Numbered from the stretch's first letter, positions 33,005 through 44,209 are shown. The stretch: DNA of 64,000 bases from Tuctoria greenei (GCA_036927565.1 JAYESD010000007.1:4299644-4363643); one strand, 5' to 3'. Notes: generated by a model not told the origin, from the sequence alone. A program made the numbers and translations.

Positions 33005-34389
33005 TTGTAGGCATACTCCTCCGGTGGATCCAAATGGGTGCTCGATAGTGGATGCACCAACGACATGACCGGAGAGAGGAGAATGTTCGTGGAGTATGAG
33101 CAACATGATGATCTAAATGAGGGGATCCTCTTTGGGGACAATAGCCGAGGGAAAATCCTTGGGTCCGGTAAAATTGCCATTTCTCCCCAACATACTCTTT
33201 CTCACGTTTTGCGTATTAATTCTCTAGACTATAACCTTTTGCCCATATCACAACTATGTGACAAGGGTTATAATTGTGTTTTTACTAATGAGGGTGTGAG
33301 CATCCTTAGAAGAAGTGATAACTCAATTGCTTTTAAGGGTGTCCTCAAGGGAAAGCTTTATCTTGTGGATTTTTCCTCGGATAAAGCTCAACTTGACACA
33401 TGCTTAATGGTGAAAACCAACATGGTATGGCTTTGGCATAGAATGCTAGCCCATGTTGGGATGAGAAACTTACAAAAGCTTCTTAAGGGCGAGCACATCC
33501 ATGGTTTGAAGAATGTTGTCTTTGAAAAGGATAGGCCATGTAGTGCTTGCCAAGCAGGAAAGCAAGTGGGAGCTCAACACCCCTCCAAGAACATCATGAC
33601 GACGACAAGACCTTTGGAACTACTACACATGGACCTTTTCGGGCCAATAACCTACATCAACATTGGCGGTAACAAATATGGTCTTGTTATTGTTGATAAT
33701 TTTTCTCGTTTCACTTGGGTATTTTTCTTGCATGGTAAGGGTGAAACTCACGGTTCCTCAAGAGGTTCTTGAGGAGAGCTCAAAATGAGTTTGCCTCAAG
33801 GATCAAGGCTATAAGAAGCGACAACAGCATCGAGTTCAAGAATACTCAAGTGGAAGAATTCTTGGATGAGGAGGGCATCAAGCATGAATTCTCAGCCCCA
33901 TACTCCCCTCAACAAAATGGGGTGTCGGAACGGAAGAATAGGACACTCATTGAGATGTCAAGGACGATGCTTGATGAGTACAAGACATCAGACCGGTTTT
34001 GGGCGGAGGCGGTTAACACCGCTTGCCACGCCGTCAACCGATTGTACCTCCACCGCCTCCTCAAGAAGACCCCCTACGAGCTTCTAGTTGGTAAGAAACC
34101 CAATGTCTCTTACTTTCGTGTTTTTGGGAGCAAGTTCTATATTCTCAACAAGAAGCCTAGGACTTCGAAGTTTGCTTCAAAGTCCGATGAAGGTTTCTTG
34201 CTTGGTTATGATTCAAACACCCACGCCTACCGTGTCTTCAACAAATCCTCCGGGATTGTTGAAATAGCACGCGATGTGGTGTTTGATGAAACTAATGGCT
34301 CTAAAGTGGAGCAAGTTGATCAAAGTGTGCTAGATCAAGAAGACTCTCCACAAGAAGCTCTTAGGAGGATGGCACTTGGAGATGTTTGA
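33005..34389 (+). pseudogene. Sirevirus-type protease and integrase
   Basis: Protease: WVLDSGCTNDMTGERRMF near 33027 with DSG intact. Pre-integrase: WLWHRMLAHVGMRNLQKLL near 33430 and CSACQAGKQVG near 33544. Integrase: LLHMDLFGPI (first Asp) near 33620, AIRSDNSIEFKN (second Asp) near 33808, NGVSERKNRTLIE (Glu) near 33918, so the DDE triad is intact. One frameshift near 33755 (GETHGSSRGS-stop) separates the two halves. FRVFGSKFYILN and EGFLLGYDSNTHAYRV end the domain. Confidence 0.9.
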
Positions 34390-34639
34390 ACACAAGAACA
34401 ACCTCAAAGCTCATGTGACCAACAACAAGATGATGCAAGTCACCCCCCACGCGATCAAGTTGAAGATGGACAAGTTGCACCTCAACATGATCAAGAATAC
34501 AAAAGTCAAGAGGGAAGTATACATCAAGGGTGAGACCAAGAAGTAGAAGAGGATGATGATTACTCAAGAGTTCAACCTCCACATCCTCGTGTTTATCAAA
34601 GTGTTCAACGGGATCACCCCGTTGACAACATTCTAGGAG

Positions 34640-37600
34640 ACATTACAAAAGGTTTAATCACTCGTTCTCGTGTTGCTATATTTTGTGGACATTACTCTTT
34701 TGTATCGTCTTTGGAGCCCCATAAGGTTGAAGACGCATTGAGCGACCCGGATTGGGTGGTGGCCATGCAAGAAGAGCTCAACAACTTTGAGAGGAACAAA
34801 GTTTGGGAGCTTGTAAAGCGTCCACAAGAAAATGTTGTAGGCACCAAGTGGGTGTTCCGCAACAAGCAAGATGAGCATGGCGTGGTGACAAGGACCAAGG
34901 CATGACTTGTGGCCAAGGTGAAAGTGCATCTAGGATCCCCGTGGGTTTTGGATGATTGATGATGGCAGTTAAGTGACTAATGAGCTCAGTGATCTTAAGC
35001 ACAGGTATGGACTCAAGTGGAAACACAATCCCTCAAAAAGGAAAAGGATGAAAATGGCGACATCAACTCGAAAAGGAGAAACTAGGGTTTCTAGTGTGTC
35101 GAGTTTAGACTAGCCAAATTTGTGTGAGGATGTGTGTGTAAAGTGCATTGAGATCAAGTTGGGAGCTCAAAGCGGTTTAGAGGTCAAACCTATTGAGAGA
35201 AAGAGTTGGAAGAAGTCTGGCAGTAGGGACAGACTAGTCCGTGCAGATGGCCGGACTAGTCCGCCCCTAGCCGGCCAAGTCCGTTTTCAGCCGGACCAGA
35301 AGGGTGTGACTGAGTTCGGACTAGTCCGTAGTGGGACGGACTAGTCCGGATAGTCGTGAAGTGGGTTTTGGGGACTAAGTCCCAAAACCATGGACTTGTC
35401 CGTTTTGGTCCGGACCAAGAGGTCCTGACTGAGATCGGACTAGTCCGCCCTGGGGGCCAGACTAGTCCGTGTTTGAGAGGAGTTGGTGATTCAGAGACTA
35501 AGTCTCGGAAGGCCGGACTAGTCAGCCCCTTAGGACGGACTAGTCTGTGGTCTTCAGACTAGTCCGTTTTCACACGGAACAAAAGGTTTTGTGTGAGATC
35601 AGACAAGTCCGGTGAGGGCCGAACTAGTCCATTGTTGAAGTGACCGTTTGAATTTGAAGTTTGGCGGGTAGTGTGACGATTGCAGCGTAGTGCGACAGTT
35701 GTCAGGGACGTCAGTGGTCCCCTAGGCCGGACTAGTCCGGGCTGCAGGCCAGACTAGTCCGCCCATCTGCTGAAGGAGTAGTATGGGCTTGAAACCTCTA
35801 TAAATAGAGGACCCCTGGGTTCAGTCGAAAAAAACTTTTGAGCAAATTGAAACCCTAGCGCCGCCACAGCAACCTTGAGCCTCCAAAAGCCTCCTTCTTG
35901 CCTACATTCTCTCTAAAAACTAATTCTTGTGTGGATTAGGGTTTGGTGAGGTGAAGAAGAGGAAGAACACCGCTCTTTGGCTCTCGGTTTGATCTCTTGC
36001 ACTTTGTGAATCTTTGTGATCTGTGGCTTGAGTCAATCTTTGTGATTTGTGATTGTATTTGTGGTGGGAGCCTCAAATTGTGAGAAGTCCCAACGAATCT
36101 TGTATTCACTCTTTGTGATAGTGTAAGAACCAAGTTAGGCCCGTGTGGTAAACTTGGTTAGGGAAGGGTTGTTGAACCCGATCCTTCATGGACTCCTCAA
36201 CGGGGACGTAGATTCCTTCGTGGGATTGAACCTCGGGATAAAATCCATGTGTCCCTTGTGTTCTTTACTTTCACTTATTGCTCATTGCTTATAGGGTTAA
36301 CTTTATCAGTTTTGTTCATCAGTCTTGTTTCATCGTGATCCTTAGCTTCATACTTGCCATATAACTTGTTGAGGTTCACTAAGTCATTTTTAACACACTT
36401 TGCATCACAAGAATCAAACTAAAACTTGTTAGAAACCCTTTTTAGGCCTTTCCCTGTAGGAGGACCGGACTAGTCCGCCCCTGAACCGGACTAATCCGCC
36501 CCCTGAGTTCTAATCTCGTTTTATTAAGTCATTTCACGTTGTTTAGCCTATTCACCCCCCTCTAGGCAACTTTCACAAGGGGTACTCACAAGTCGAAGGT
36601 TTGGATTTTGATGAAACATTTGCTCCTGTAGCTAGGCTAGAGTCAATTCGTATATTACTTGCCTTTGCTACTCATCATGATTTTAAGCTTTACCAAATGG
36701 ACGTCAAGAGTGCGTTCCTAAATGGTCCAATCAAGGAGGAAGTCTATGTGGAGCAACCACTGGGCTTTGAAGACCAAGACTTCCCAAACCATGTCTTCAA
36801 ATTGCGTAAGGCTCTCTATGGCCTCAAACAAGATCCTTGAGCTTGGTATGAGTGTCTTAGAGACTTTTTAATTCAAAATGGTTTTAAGATAGGAAAAGCT
36901 TATCACATTCTCTTTACAAAGCACTTTAATGATGATCTCTTTGTGTGCCAAATATATGTCGATGACATTATATTTGGTTCTACTAACAAAGTGTTTTGTG
37001 ACGAGTTTTCTAAGATAATGACCGAGAGATTTGAGATGTCCATGATGGGGGAGTTGAAGTTCTTTTTAGGTTTTCAAGTCAAGCAACTCAAAGAAGGTGC
37101 GTTCATAAGTCAAACAAAGTACACTTAAGACATATTAAAGAAGTTTGACATGGACAAGGCCAAACCCGTCAAGACTCCAATGACAACAAATGGACACTTA
37201 GACCTCAACAAAGATGGTCCAAGTGTGGACCAAAAGGTATATCGTTCCATGATTTGTTCTTTGTTATATCTTTGTGCATCTAGACTAGATATTATGCTTA
37301 GTGTGTGTATGTGTGCACGTTTTCATGCTGCACCTAAGGTGTGTCATATGACCGTCATGAAGAGAATTCTTAGACATTTAGTTCACACACCTAGCCTAGG
37401 ACTTTGGTACCCCAAAGGATCCAAGTTTAACCTTATTGGCTATTCCGATGCGGATTATGCGGGGTGTAAAGTTGATAGAAAGAGCACATCCAGGACATGC
37501 CAATTCTTGTGTAGATCCTTAGTGTCTTGGTCCTCTAAGAAACAAAACTCCATGGCTCTTTCCACAGCCGAAGCGGAGTATGTAGCAGCTGAAAGTTGTT

Positions 37601-37923
37601 GTGCGCAACTTCTTTGAATGCGACAAACTCTAAGGGATTATGGTATAAACTTGCGTCATATTCCTCTCCTATGTGACAATGAGAGCGCCATCAAAATATC
37701 CCATAATCCAGTTGAGCATTCTAGGACAAAGCATATAGATATTAGACACCACTTCTTGAGAGATCATTCCTTGAAAGGGGATATAGTGATTTCCCATGTG
37801 AGAACCGAGAACCAACTAGCCGATATATTCACCAAGCCTCTCGATGAGAAGCACTTTTGTGAGCTTAGGAGTGAGCTCAATATCTTAGATTCTCGAAATG
37901 TGGCTTCAAACATGCACATCTGA
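34640..37923 (+). pseudogene. Sirevirus-type reverse transcriptase and RNase H, split by a solo LTR
   Basis: The first RT segment (34690-34918) has YSFVSSLEPHKVEDAL, WVVAMQEELNNF and KWVFRNKQDEHGVV, then a TGA at 34903 and LVAK. After the solo LTR the protein resumes at 36581 with [43 protein letters not shown], then the catalytic YVDDIIFGSTN at 36955. RNase H: YSDADYAGCKVDRKST near 37440, ALSTAEAEYVAAESCC near 37557, HIDIRHHFLRDH and LADIFTKPLDEKHF near 37815. Stops at 36838, 37126 and 37615 break the frame. Confidence 0.92.
34919..36575 (+). mobile_element. solo LTR of the same family, 1657 bp, with 5-bp target duplication
   Basis: It starts TGAAAGTGCATC and ends GCAACTTTCA, flanked by CAAGG (34914-34918 and 36576-36580). 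Removing it and one CAAGG rejoins VAK and GYSQVEG in frame. No internal sequence remains, so the full element was lost by recombination between its two LTRs. Confidence 0.97.
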
Positions 37924-38789
37924 ATGTTTACTTTACATCTTATTCAAAAGAACGCATGTGTTTGAGCAATTCATCTCTATCTAAATTTTCTCCAAAATAA
38001 TTGAAAAACTATCAACTTTGTGAGTTATGGTCATAGTTTGATTGTTGTTTGCTTACTGACCATATTCATAAGGTTTTATTGTGGCAATATGTCCAAAAGG
38101 ATCAACTATAGTGGCTAAAACTCAAATATATATGTTTTCAACCTCTCAGGACCGGACTAATCCGCCCTATGGTCGGACAAGTCCGGATCTGGACTGATCC
38201 GGGTCTGGTCTGCAGACCGGACTAGTCCGGCCCCGTCACCGGACTAATCCGGCCCCTGGGGACTTAAACCCCCAGGAGGCGGCCCGACCCCTCCTCTCCT
38301 GCTCATTTGCTTTTCTATCTCCCACGCACGCACAACCTCCCCTCTCGAGCGATTTTCTATTCCATCCACCAAAAACCATTTCCAATTCACGCATTGGAAG
38401 CCCCAGAGGTGTGGGAGACATTTCCCTACCTTTCGCGACGCGATCCATCCCCGATCCTGTCGATTTCTCAAGATTTGAAGAGGTACTCCTCACTTTTCAA
38501 AAACTTGCCTCATTCTTAATCTATAAAGTTTTTGATAGGTCCCTCTTCATTAAAGTTGTTCCTAGCATCCTTGTGATCATAGCCTAGGAGTATTGCGACT
38601 TGATTCAATGATTTTTCGAAAAACCATTAGAGTTAGGGTTCAACCTGTGTAAACCGGACTAGTCCAGTGCCAGGCGAACTAGTCCGCACAGCGGACTAGT
38701 CTGCCCCTGGGGCAGACAAGTCCGGTGTACTCAGGACATAACCTTAACTTTGGCTGTTTCTTGTGATTTTTTTCGCAATGTTCCACCTT
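37924..38789 (+). other. non-coding region between RNase H and the extra ORF, with palindromes
   Basis: It contains clusters of CCGGACTAGTCCGG-type palindromes at about 38150-38255 and 38650-38730, the same motif as in the LTRs. No protein domain is seen. Confidence 0.6.
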
Positions 38790-38831
38790 CTTGACCCTCT
38801 TATCTCATGCTTTCCTCCTGTTTCAGCAGAA

Positions 38832-40601
38832 ATGATAGCTCCTTGCCGATTCGCTTCTCCCCCCACTAACCCCGGGTGGGATGCGGAGCAGCTTCGCCTT
38901 GGCGAGGAACGGGCAAAGGCTGAGGTTGAGGCTGCCAAGAAACTTCTCGAGCAGCAATAGCGAGCAAAGGCAGCCAAGAAACAACAAGCTAGGGCTGCAT
39001 CTACAGCCTACAACGAAGATGAAGCGATGGCTCATGCCATCGAGGAGTCCCACAAGGAACTCCGCAAGAAGAAGCGAGAGGAGCGCGAAGCTCACAATTC
39101 TCAGGGTGCAGCAGCACAAGTCTCCAAAAGTAAGAGACTTGTGACCATGAGAGAGAAAGCAAGGGGCAAGGAGCAAGCCCAGGGAGAAATTGTTGAACGT
39201 TGGATCGAGAGAGATCCGAAGAAGGGCAAGGCTCCGGCTCCAGTAGAGCCCAAGAAAAGGAGGCCCACTGTGAAGATACCGGCGAAGAGGACCGCAGGCT
39301 CTGTGATCAAGGAGAAGGGGCAGGCCAAACCCATTGGCCCCTTGGAGGAGCATACTCCTGAGAGGAATCCAAACAAGCAGCGTGAAATAGCCGCCAATGT
39401 CTTCCATGGGAAAGGAGCCGAGAAGGCGAGAAGACTGCGGACGGACAAAGTCTACAAGTATGAAAGGAGCACCGCCGACCCTAGGTTTTGTTGTGACTTT
39501 CACTATGACTATTACCGTCTGGTCTACCAGAACATGAAGAAGCCAGTGATCGAAGCTCAATTGGTAGACTGGAAGTACATGTCCCAAAATCAACATTCTG
39601 CTTTTGATGCGGTCATTAAAGCCGCTGAGCGCCATGAGCTCAAAGGCATCATGGGCTTCAAATATGACTGGAATGTTGAAGTCATCCTGCAATTCTACTC
39701 TACCATCTACTTCACCACTTCAGGTGATAGACGAATCTTTTGGATGACGCATGGCGAGCAGCTCTCAGTTACTTTTGAGGAGTTTGCCAAGATTCTCGGG
39801 CTTGAGGGCCATTTGGACCATGAGATCATTATCTCTAACCTCAAGGCTGTAGATAGAGACGAGCTGGCCTACATGTATCCCAGTTATGTTCAGTATGACG
39901 TCGGGCATGCTCGCAATATCAAGCCATTCTATAGCATTCTGAACAGGATCCTGAGGAGGACAATAGCACCAAAGGAAGGTGATGCAGGGGTGATCCAAGG
40001 CAATCTGAGGCACCTGCTACTTCTTATTGATGGGGAGAAGTTCAACCTCGTCGATTACATCTTCGACGACATTTTCAACATCTCGCATACCCCCAACTGT
40101 GCTTGCGGATATGCCCCCTACATCATGTATCTCATCGAGAAGGTGTCGGGCTTGACCTTCGTCAAGGATGTGACTCATCGCCCGCTTCATCCTCACACGC
40201 CACCTGTAGTGCCGCCCCCTCCGCGCCGGAAGAATGCGGAGCCTCCCTCTCACTCGGCGGTGCCAGCACCTCACCCCGTGGCACCTCCCTCTCTGCCTCC
40301 ACCTCAGTCGATGAGCACTTTCTTCAAGTGCTTCAAAACTATCTTCACCTCCTGCCGAAAGCAAGAGATCCAGAATCAACGGGCACACAAGCGCCAAGAG
40401 AAGTACCTTAAGGTGGTGTGTGACAAGCTGGAGGTCCCCATGTCCTCTCCGGAGGTGAGCGACGGGGAGATCACTCCATTCCCTGACTTCACCGCCGACG
40501 AGCTCGCCCAGCTCCAAGAGGACGAGAGCTCTTCTCGGGCGGCTCCCTCGGCACAGGTCTCCGACGATGACGAGGACCACGAGGACCCGAAGGCCACGTA
40601 G
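38832..40601 (+). pseudogene. extra downstream ORF of the Sirevirus-type element (function unknown)
   Basis: A possible start is the ATG at 38832 (MIAPCRFASPP). A TAG at 38958 follows LLEQQ, then the same frame stays open from 38961 to a TAG at 40599. Layout: basic, Glu/Lys-rich coiled N-terminus; a folded-looking middle (39440-40130) with STADPRFCCDFHYDYYRLVY, LQFYSTIYFTTSGDRRIFWM and EKFNLVDYIFDDIFNI; then a Pro-rich hinge and an acidic tail. The middle resembles plant-transposon-protein domains of unknown role. Some Sireviruses carry an env-like ORF here, but I see no signal peptide or transmembrane segment. Confidence 0.7.
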
Positions 40602-40700
40602 AGCGACTCCGATGATGAGGCAGACGATAGTGAGGATGGTGACGACTAGTGGATAGGGCTCGTTGTTCCCTTCTTCTTTTCCTTTTTGGTGTCTTGATGC

Positions 40701-40733
40701 CAAAGGGGGAGAGTTAGTTGGGGGGGGGGGGGA
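40701..40733 (+). other. polypurine-tract-like segment with G13 run
   Basis: AAAGGGGGAGAG is followed by a run of 13 G (40720-40732), about 400 bases before the 3' LTR. Several polypurine-like copies upstream of the 3' LTR are a known Sirevirus trait; the functional tract is probably the one at 41110. Confidence 0.5.
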
Positions 40734-41109
40734 GTTAGAATGGGGGAGAGTAGTTAGATGTAAGGAGAGTAGTCCTTATTTTGGATCCTTGGACATGTTG
40801 CACTTCTCTTGTAATATTTATGTCAAGTCGAATGTTTAAATTTGTGCAAGACTATATTTTGAATGTTTAATATCAATATGATGCTTTGAATGTCTATATT
40901 TTAATCATATTCATATTTATTATGTCTTGTCACAAATTGTTGAGCACAACACGTAAGCACCCCACCATAACGTGTGTGTATAAAGGACTTCCTCAATCTA
41001 TCTTTTATGATGCATTCATTGAGGGAGAGTCACTCATACACCCGCACGTTATAAAAACCAAAATTTATACTCTTATATGTGAAGACTTAATGTCTTGTCA
41101 TCAATCACC

Positions 41110-41123
41110 AAAAAGGGAAAGAT
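41110..41123 (+). other. polypurine tract of the Sirevirus-type element
   Basis: AAAAAGGGAAAGAT lies directly before the LTR start TGAAAG. Confidence 0.75.
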
Positions 41124-41168
41124 TGAAAGTGCATCTAGGATCCCGTGGATTTTGGATGATTGATGACG
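41124..41168 (+). repeat. 3' LTR fragment, truncated after about 45 bp
   Basis: TGAAAGTGCATCTAGGATCC and the following bases match the other LTRs to GATTGATGACG, then the sequence changes abruptly. The remaining 1.6 kb of LTR are missing. Confidence 0.93.
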
Positions 41169-41772
41169 CGATGGTGCATGCAGAGAGGAATGCAGATACT
41201 GAGTTTGAGTTGATGATTTGGGTTTGCTGTTGGAGACATGAGAAAATGAGATATGTAAAATTCATTGTAGCAAGAGTCGAATGTACAAATGAGGTGTTAT
41301 TTTCGCATCTCATTGTTAGAGATAGCCTTAAGCAGGCAGTGCGTTGGTTGAGCACCCAAAGCGAACTGCGCTGCGAGAGCATGAGCTCAGTCGGCCGGAT
41401 CTTGCCGAGGGCCTGCTCGCACAGCGGACTCTGGCGGCGGCCGGCGGTGCTCTCGGCTCGACGGGTTCCTGTCAGACAGCAGGAGCGCAGCGAGCGGAAT
41501 GCTGCGGCCTGCTGCGGGGACGAGGCAACGCAGAATCAGAGGCCAGGACCAAGCGAAATGGCAGGAGTTAAATGCACCGACGCCACAGCAAAAACATATC
41601 AAATGCCGAGAAAATAGCGACATAACACTGGTCATAACACCGTCGAGCGACCAACATAATTCCTGTCCAGCAACAAAACATAACAAGCTAATAATAATAA
41701 GGTGAAAGTACTTTCAGGTCTTATAGAACAAAAAAGCCAAAACTTCCAGCTTGACGATGCGAGCAGAAAGGC
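41169..41772. other. 3' flank of the P0 gene
   Basis: 41169-41340 is AT-rich; 41340-41530 is GC-rich with GCTC/GAGC words; 41600-41772 should be the 3' UTR of the P0 gene. I see no further gene or recognised repeat. Confidence 0.45.
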
Positions 41773-43413
41773 CTAGTCGAACAGGCTGAATCCCATGTCA
41801 TCATCAGACTCTTCGGCGGGCTCATCCTTCTTCTCTTCTTCCTTGGGGGCTACAGCGCCAGCACCAGCGGCGGCGGCAACCGGGGCCGGGGCGGCAACAG
41901 CAAACTTGCTGGGGTCCTGAAGGAACAAAGGCAGCAAAAACAACTTGTAAGCATTACGTCAAAGTATAAATGAAAAAAACTAACCTAACAGCAAATATAA
42001 AGAATCGAACACACGTCACATTATTAGGAATATTAGACACAACAATTACCTTGAGGTACTCCTTGATCTCGTCAGCATGTGGGTACGAGTAGTCCGTCTC
42101 CACAGCAACAGCAAGCACATTCTTGTACCCATTGATGAACATGTGGGGTGCAGCGGCAAGAGTTGGATACGACAGCGCCAAGGACAGTGAGGCAACCATT
42201 GAAACACCAGAGGCAAACTTCTCAATCAGGTCCTCCTCCGTGAGGTCAAGAACCTCAGGGCTGAAGACAGACCCATCATCATATACATTGGTGACCACAA
42301 GACCGTACGAGAAAGGGCGGATACCAAGCTTGGCAAGCAAGGCAGACTCAGATGAGCCCACCTTGTCACCCTTCTTAATCAGCTCCACGGGGGTGATAAT
42401 TTCAACAGTACCCTTATTGATCTTGGTGGGGATGTTGAGAACCTTTACATAATGGAAGGTATTAGAAATTGCTCTGAGCTGGATGCAGAAGAGAAAGAAA
42501 CGAATCAACAACTACTCACCTGGAAGAAAGAGGTCTGGGAGGGATCCAGCCCAGTGTTACCTGGGGGAACCACCACATCAACAGGTGCAACAAGCCCAAC
42601 ACGAGCAGGAGCTCCCACCTACATCAAAGTCGGAACAATACAGATGTAATAGCCAGATTTTTTTTCTGTTGCATAACTATAACCAGTGTAGATGTATTCT
42701 GAACAATTAGCACATCAAACATCTAATCAGATTAAACGTCAAAACACCTAGTCTATACCAACACCGACCAAATCATTTGTGATCATATTTCAGACTGGGC
42801 AGTCCAATAAACAGTGACACGAAAATAAAACAAATAGAATTCAATTGCATCCACGCAACCAAAATCTTATATACTTGAGTGACAAGCAGGAGTTCCAAAC
42901 TGCTCCACACAGTTCACAATAATCATGAATGTAACCAACTACGGCCAGATTACAAGAGACGCGAAACTGAATTATACCTTGTACTTGGCGACCTCCTCGC
43001 GGACCTCCTTGAGGTCTCCCTTGGTGAAAATGAGCCCGACGTTCCCCTGCAACCGCCAACCAATAGCGCAACAATGAATCACCACACGAAACAACACATT
43101 CCGTACCGAGGCAAACAGAACCCAGACGAAGCGCAGGGGAGGGGAGAAAACTTACGACAAGGAGCTTGCTGAGCTCCTCGAAGTCGGCGTTGCCGGTCTT
43201 CTCGGCGTGCACCTTGATGCAGCGCCGGATGAGAGTGTTCTTGCCCATGAGCACGACGGAGTCGCCCCTGAGCCCGCGGCGAATGTCCTGGAGCTGCTTG
43301 GAGCCAACGTTGTCAGCGACGGCGACGAGCACCTTTGTGTACTCGTCCAGCAGCTGGCACAGCTTCTTGTCGTACGCGATCTTCTTCTCCGCCTTGGTCC
43401 TCTTGATCGCCAT
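41773..43413 (-). CDS. RPP0: 60S acidic ribosomal protein P0 (uL10), complete
   Basis: P0 is the base of the ribosomal stalk: it binds 28S rRNA at the GTPase-associated centre and carries P1/P2 dimers that recruit elongation factors. Five exons: 43156-43413, 42978-43046, 42520-42618, 42050-42442, 41773-41916. All have GT-AG borders, and every exon is a multiple of three (963 nt, 320 residues), the normal length. The start ATG at 43411-43413 gives [11 protein letters not shown]. The rRNA-binding L10 domain spans residues 5-110 ([20 protein letters not shown]), the second domain about 110-250 ([20 protein letters not shown]), then an Ala-rich hinge. The C-terminus is the conserved acidic P-protein tail [13 protein letters not shown]. 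No damage is seen. The gene is probably strongly expressed. Confidence 0.98.
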
Positions 43414-43565
43414 CGCTGCAAGTTGCGGGGAGCGCTAACACTAGGTAGAAGAGCGGTGGATCTGGGAGGGAACGGAGGAGGAGGACCAAGCCTTGGCGCA
43501 AGGCAAGGCGGACGGCTGGCGGCGGCTGCGTCGCTTTAACCTAGGGTTCGAATGGTTGGAAGGGG

Positions 43566-43577
43566 ATTATATATAGG
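43566..43577 (-). promoter_or_regulatory. TATA box of the P0 gene
   Basis: The minus strand reads TATATATAAT about 155 bases upstream of the start codon, a normal distance when a short 5' UTR is assumed. Confidence 0.65.
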
Positions 43578-43627
43578 GGTGGGGTGGGGTGGGGTGTGGG
43601 GGTTTCGTGATTTCGGCGGGGGTGAGA

Positions 43628-43684
43628 TGGGCCTGTTGGGCTTTTCGCTCCATATGGGCCGTCGTAACCAGGGTTAGGGTTTTT
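43628..43684 (-). promoter_or_regulatory. site II and telo-box elements of the P0 promoter
   Basis: Three TGGGCC/T site II motifs (43628-43633, 43637-43642, 43655-43660) and a telo-box AAACCCTAA (complement of 43675-43683) are clustered 215-270 bases upstream of the start. A second AACCCTAGG word lies at about 43538-43546. Site II plus telo-box is the known signature of plant ribosomal-protein promoters and fits this gene well. Confidence 0.75.
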
Positions 43685-44209
43685 AACCAATGACTTTCTT
43701 GTCAATACTTGTTTTCTACGGCCGAATTCCACTAGTAGAAATGGTGCTCCTTCTCTGGCTTACCGAACAGAGGATGAGGATTTGATACGCTGTGCGTGTT
43801 ATTTCCGCCGGAAATATGAAGATTTTCATGTTTCTTCCTGTGCCATGTACTTACCTCCGTTTTATCAAAAAATTGTCGCCGCTTATTAGTTCATTTGAAT
43901 TAACAAACTACAAACTTTTGAGAGAACGTTGATTAGTTCAGTTTTAAATTAATCAGCGTAAAAAAAGAAACAGAACTCGAATCAGCAGGTTAACAATCTC
44001 AAATGATGTTAATTAAGAATCCAGTAATGTTCATAACTAGGCAAACGTCAAACAAAACTTGGCATCGCGTCGACAACACTTTAGTTCCTCACGGGCGGAT
44101 GCATGCAAACCGTCTAGTAGCAATTTGTTGACAGTCATCAGACCTCACCGAAACATCACTCTCTAGTCTGTGTACCGAGTTGCTGATCAGAGACCGAGCA
44201 GAGGCTACG
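43685..44209. other. intergenic between P0 and the NPH3 gene
   Basis: AT-rich. A CTCCGTTTTATCAAAAAATTGTC word near 43856, like an eroded MITE end, is the only notable feature; the remainder shows nothing I can name. Confidence 0.4.

Larger units (their letters stand above)
29030..41168 (+). mobile_element. Sirevirus-type copia element, 3' LTR truncated
   Basis: The full 5' LTR (29030-30684) is followed by a Met-tRNA primer site, gag, protease, integrase, reverse transcriptase, RNase H, an extra downstream ORF and only 45 bases of the 3' LTR. The large LTR, long gag with coiled coil, extra ORF after RNase H and clustered palindromes identify the Sirevirus lineage (known traits). It is inserted in the gypsy antisense ORF. 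A solo LTR of the same family splits the RT. Confidence 0.9.

Noticed and set aside
29030..36575. Reading the two large LTRs as the ends of one 7.5-kb element
   Set aside because: The second LTR has its own CAAGG duplication and interrupts RT, which continues at 36581; the true 3' LTR remnant is at 41124.
38832..40601. Calling the extra ORF an envelope gene
   Set aside because: No signal peptide, transmembrane helix or glycosylation pattern typical of an envelope is visible.
43850..43950. Stowaway MITE
   Set aside because: One CTCCGTTTTATC-type end is suggestive, but no matching inverted end with a TA duplication is visible.
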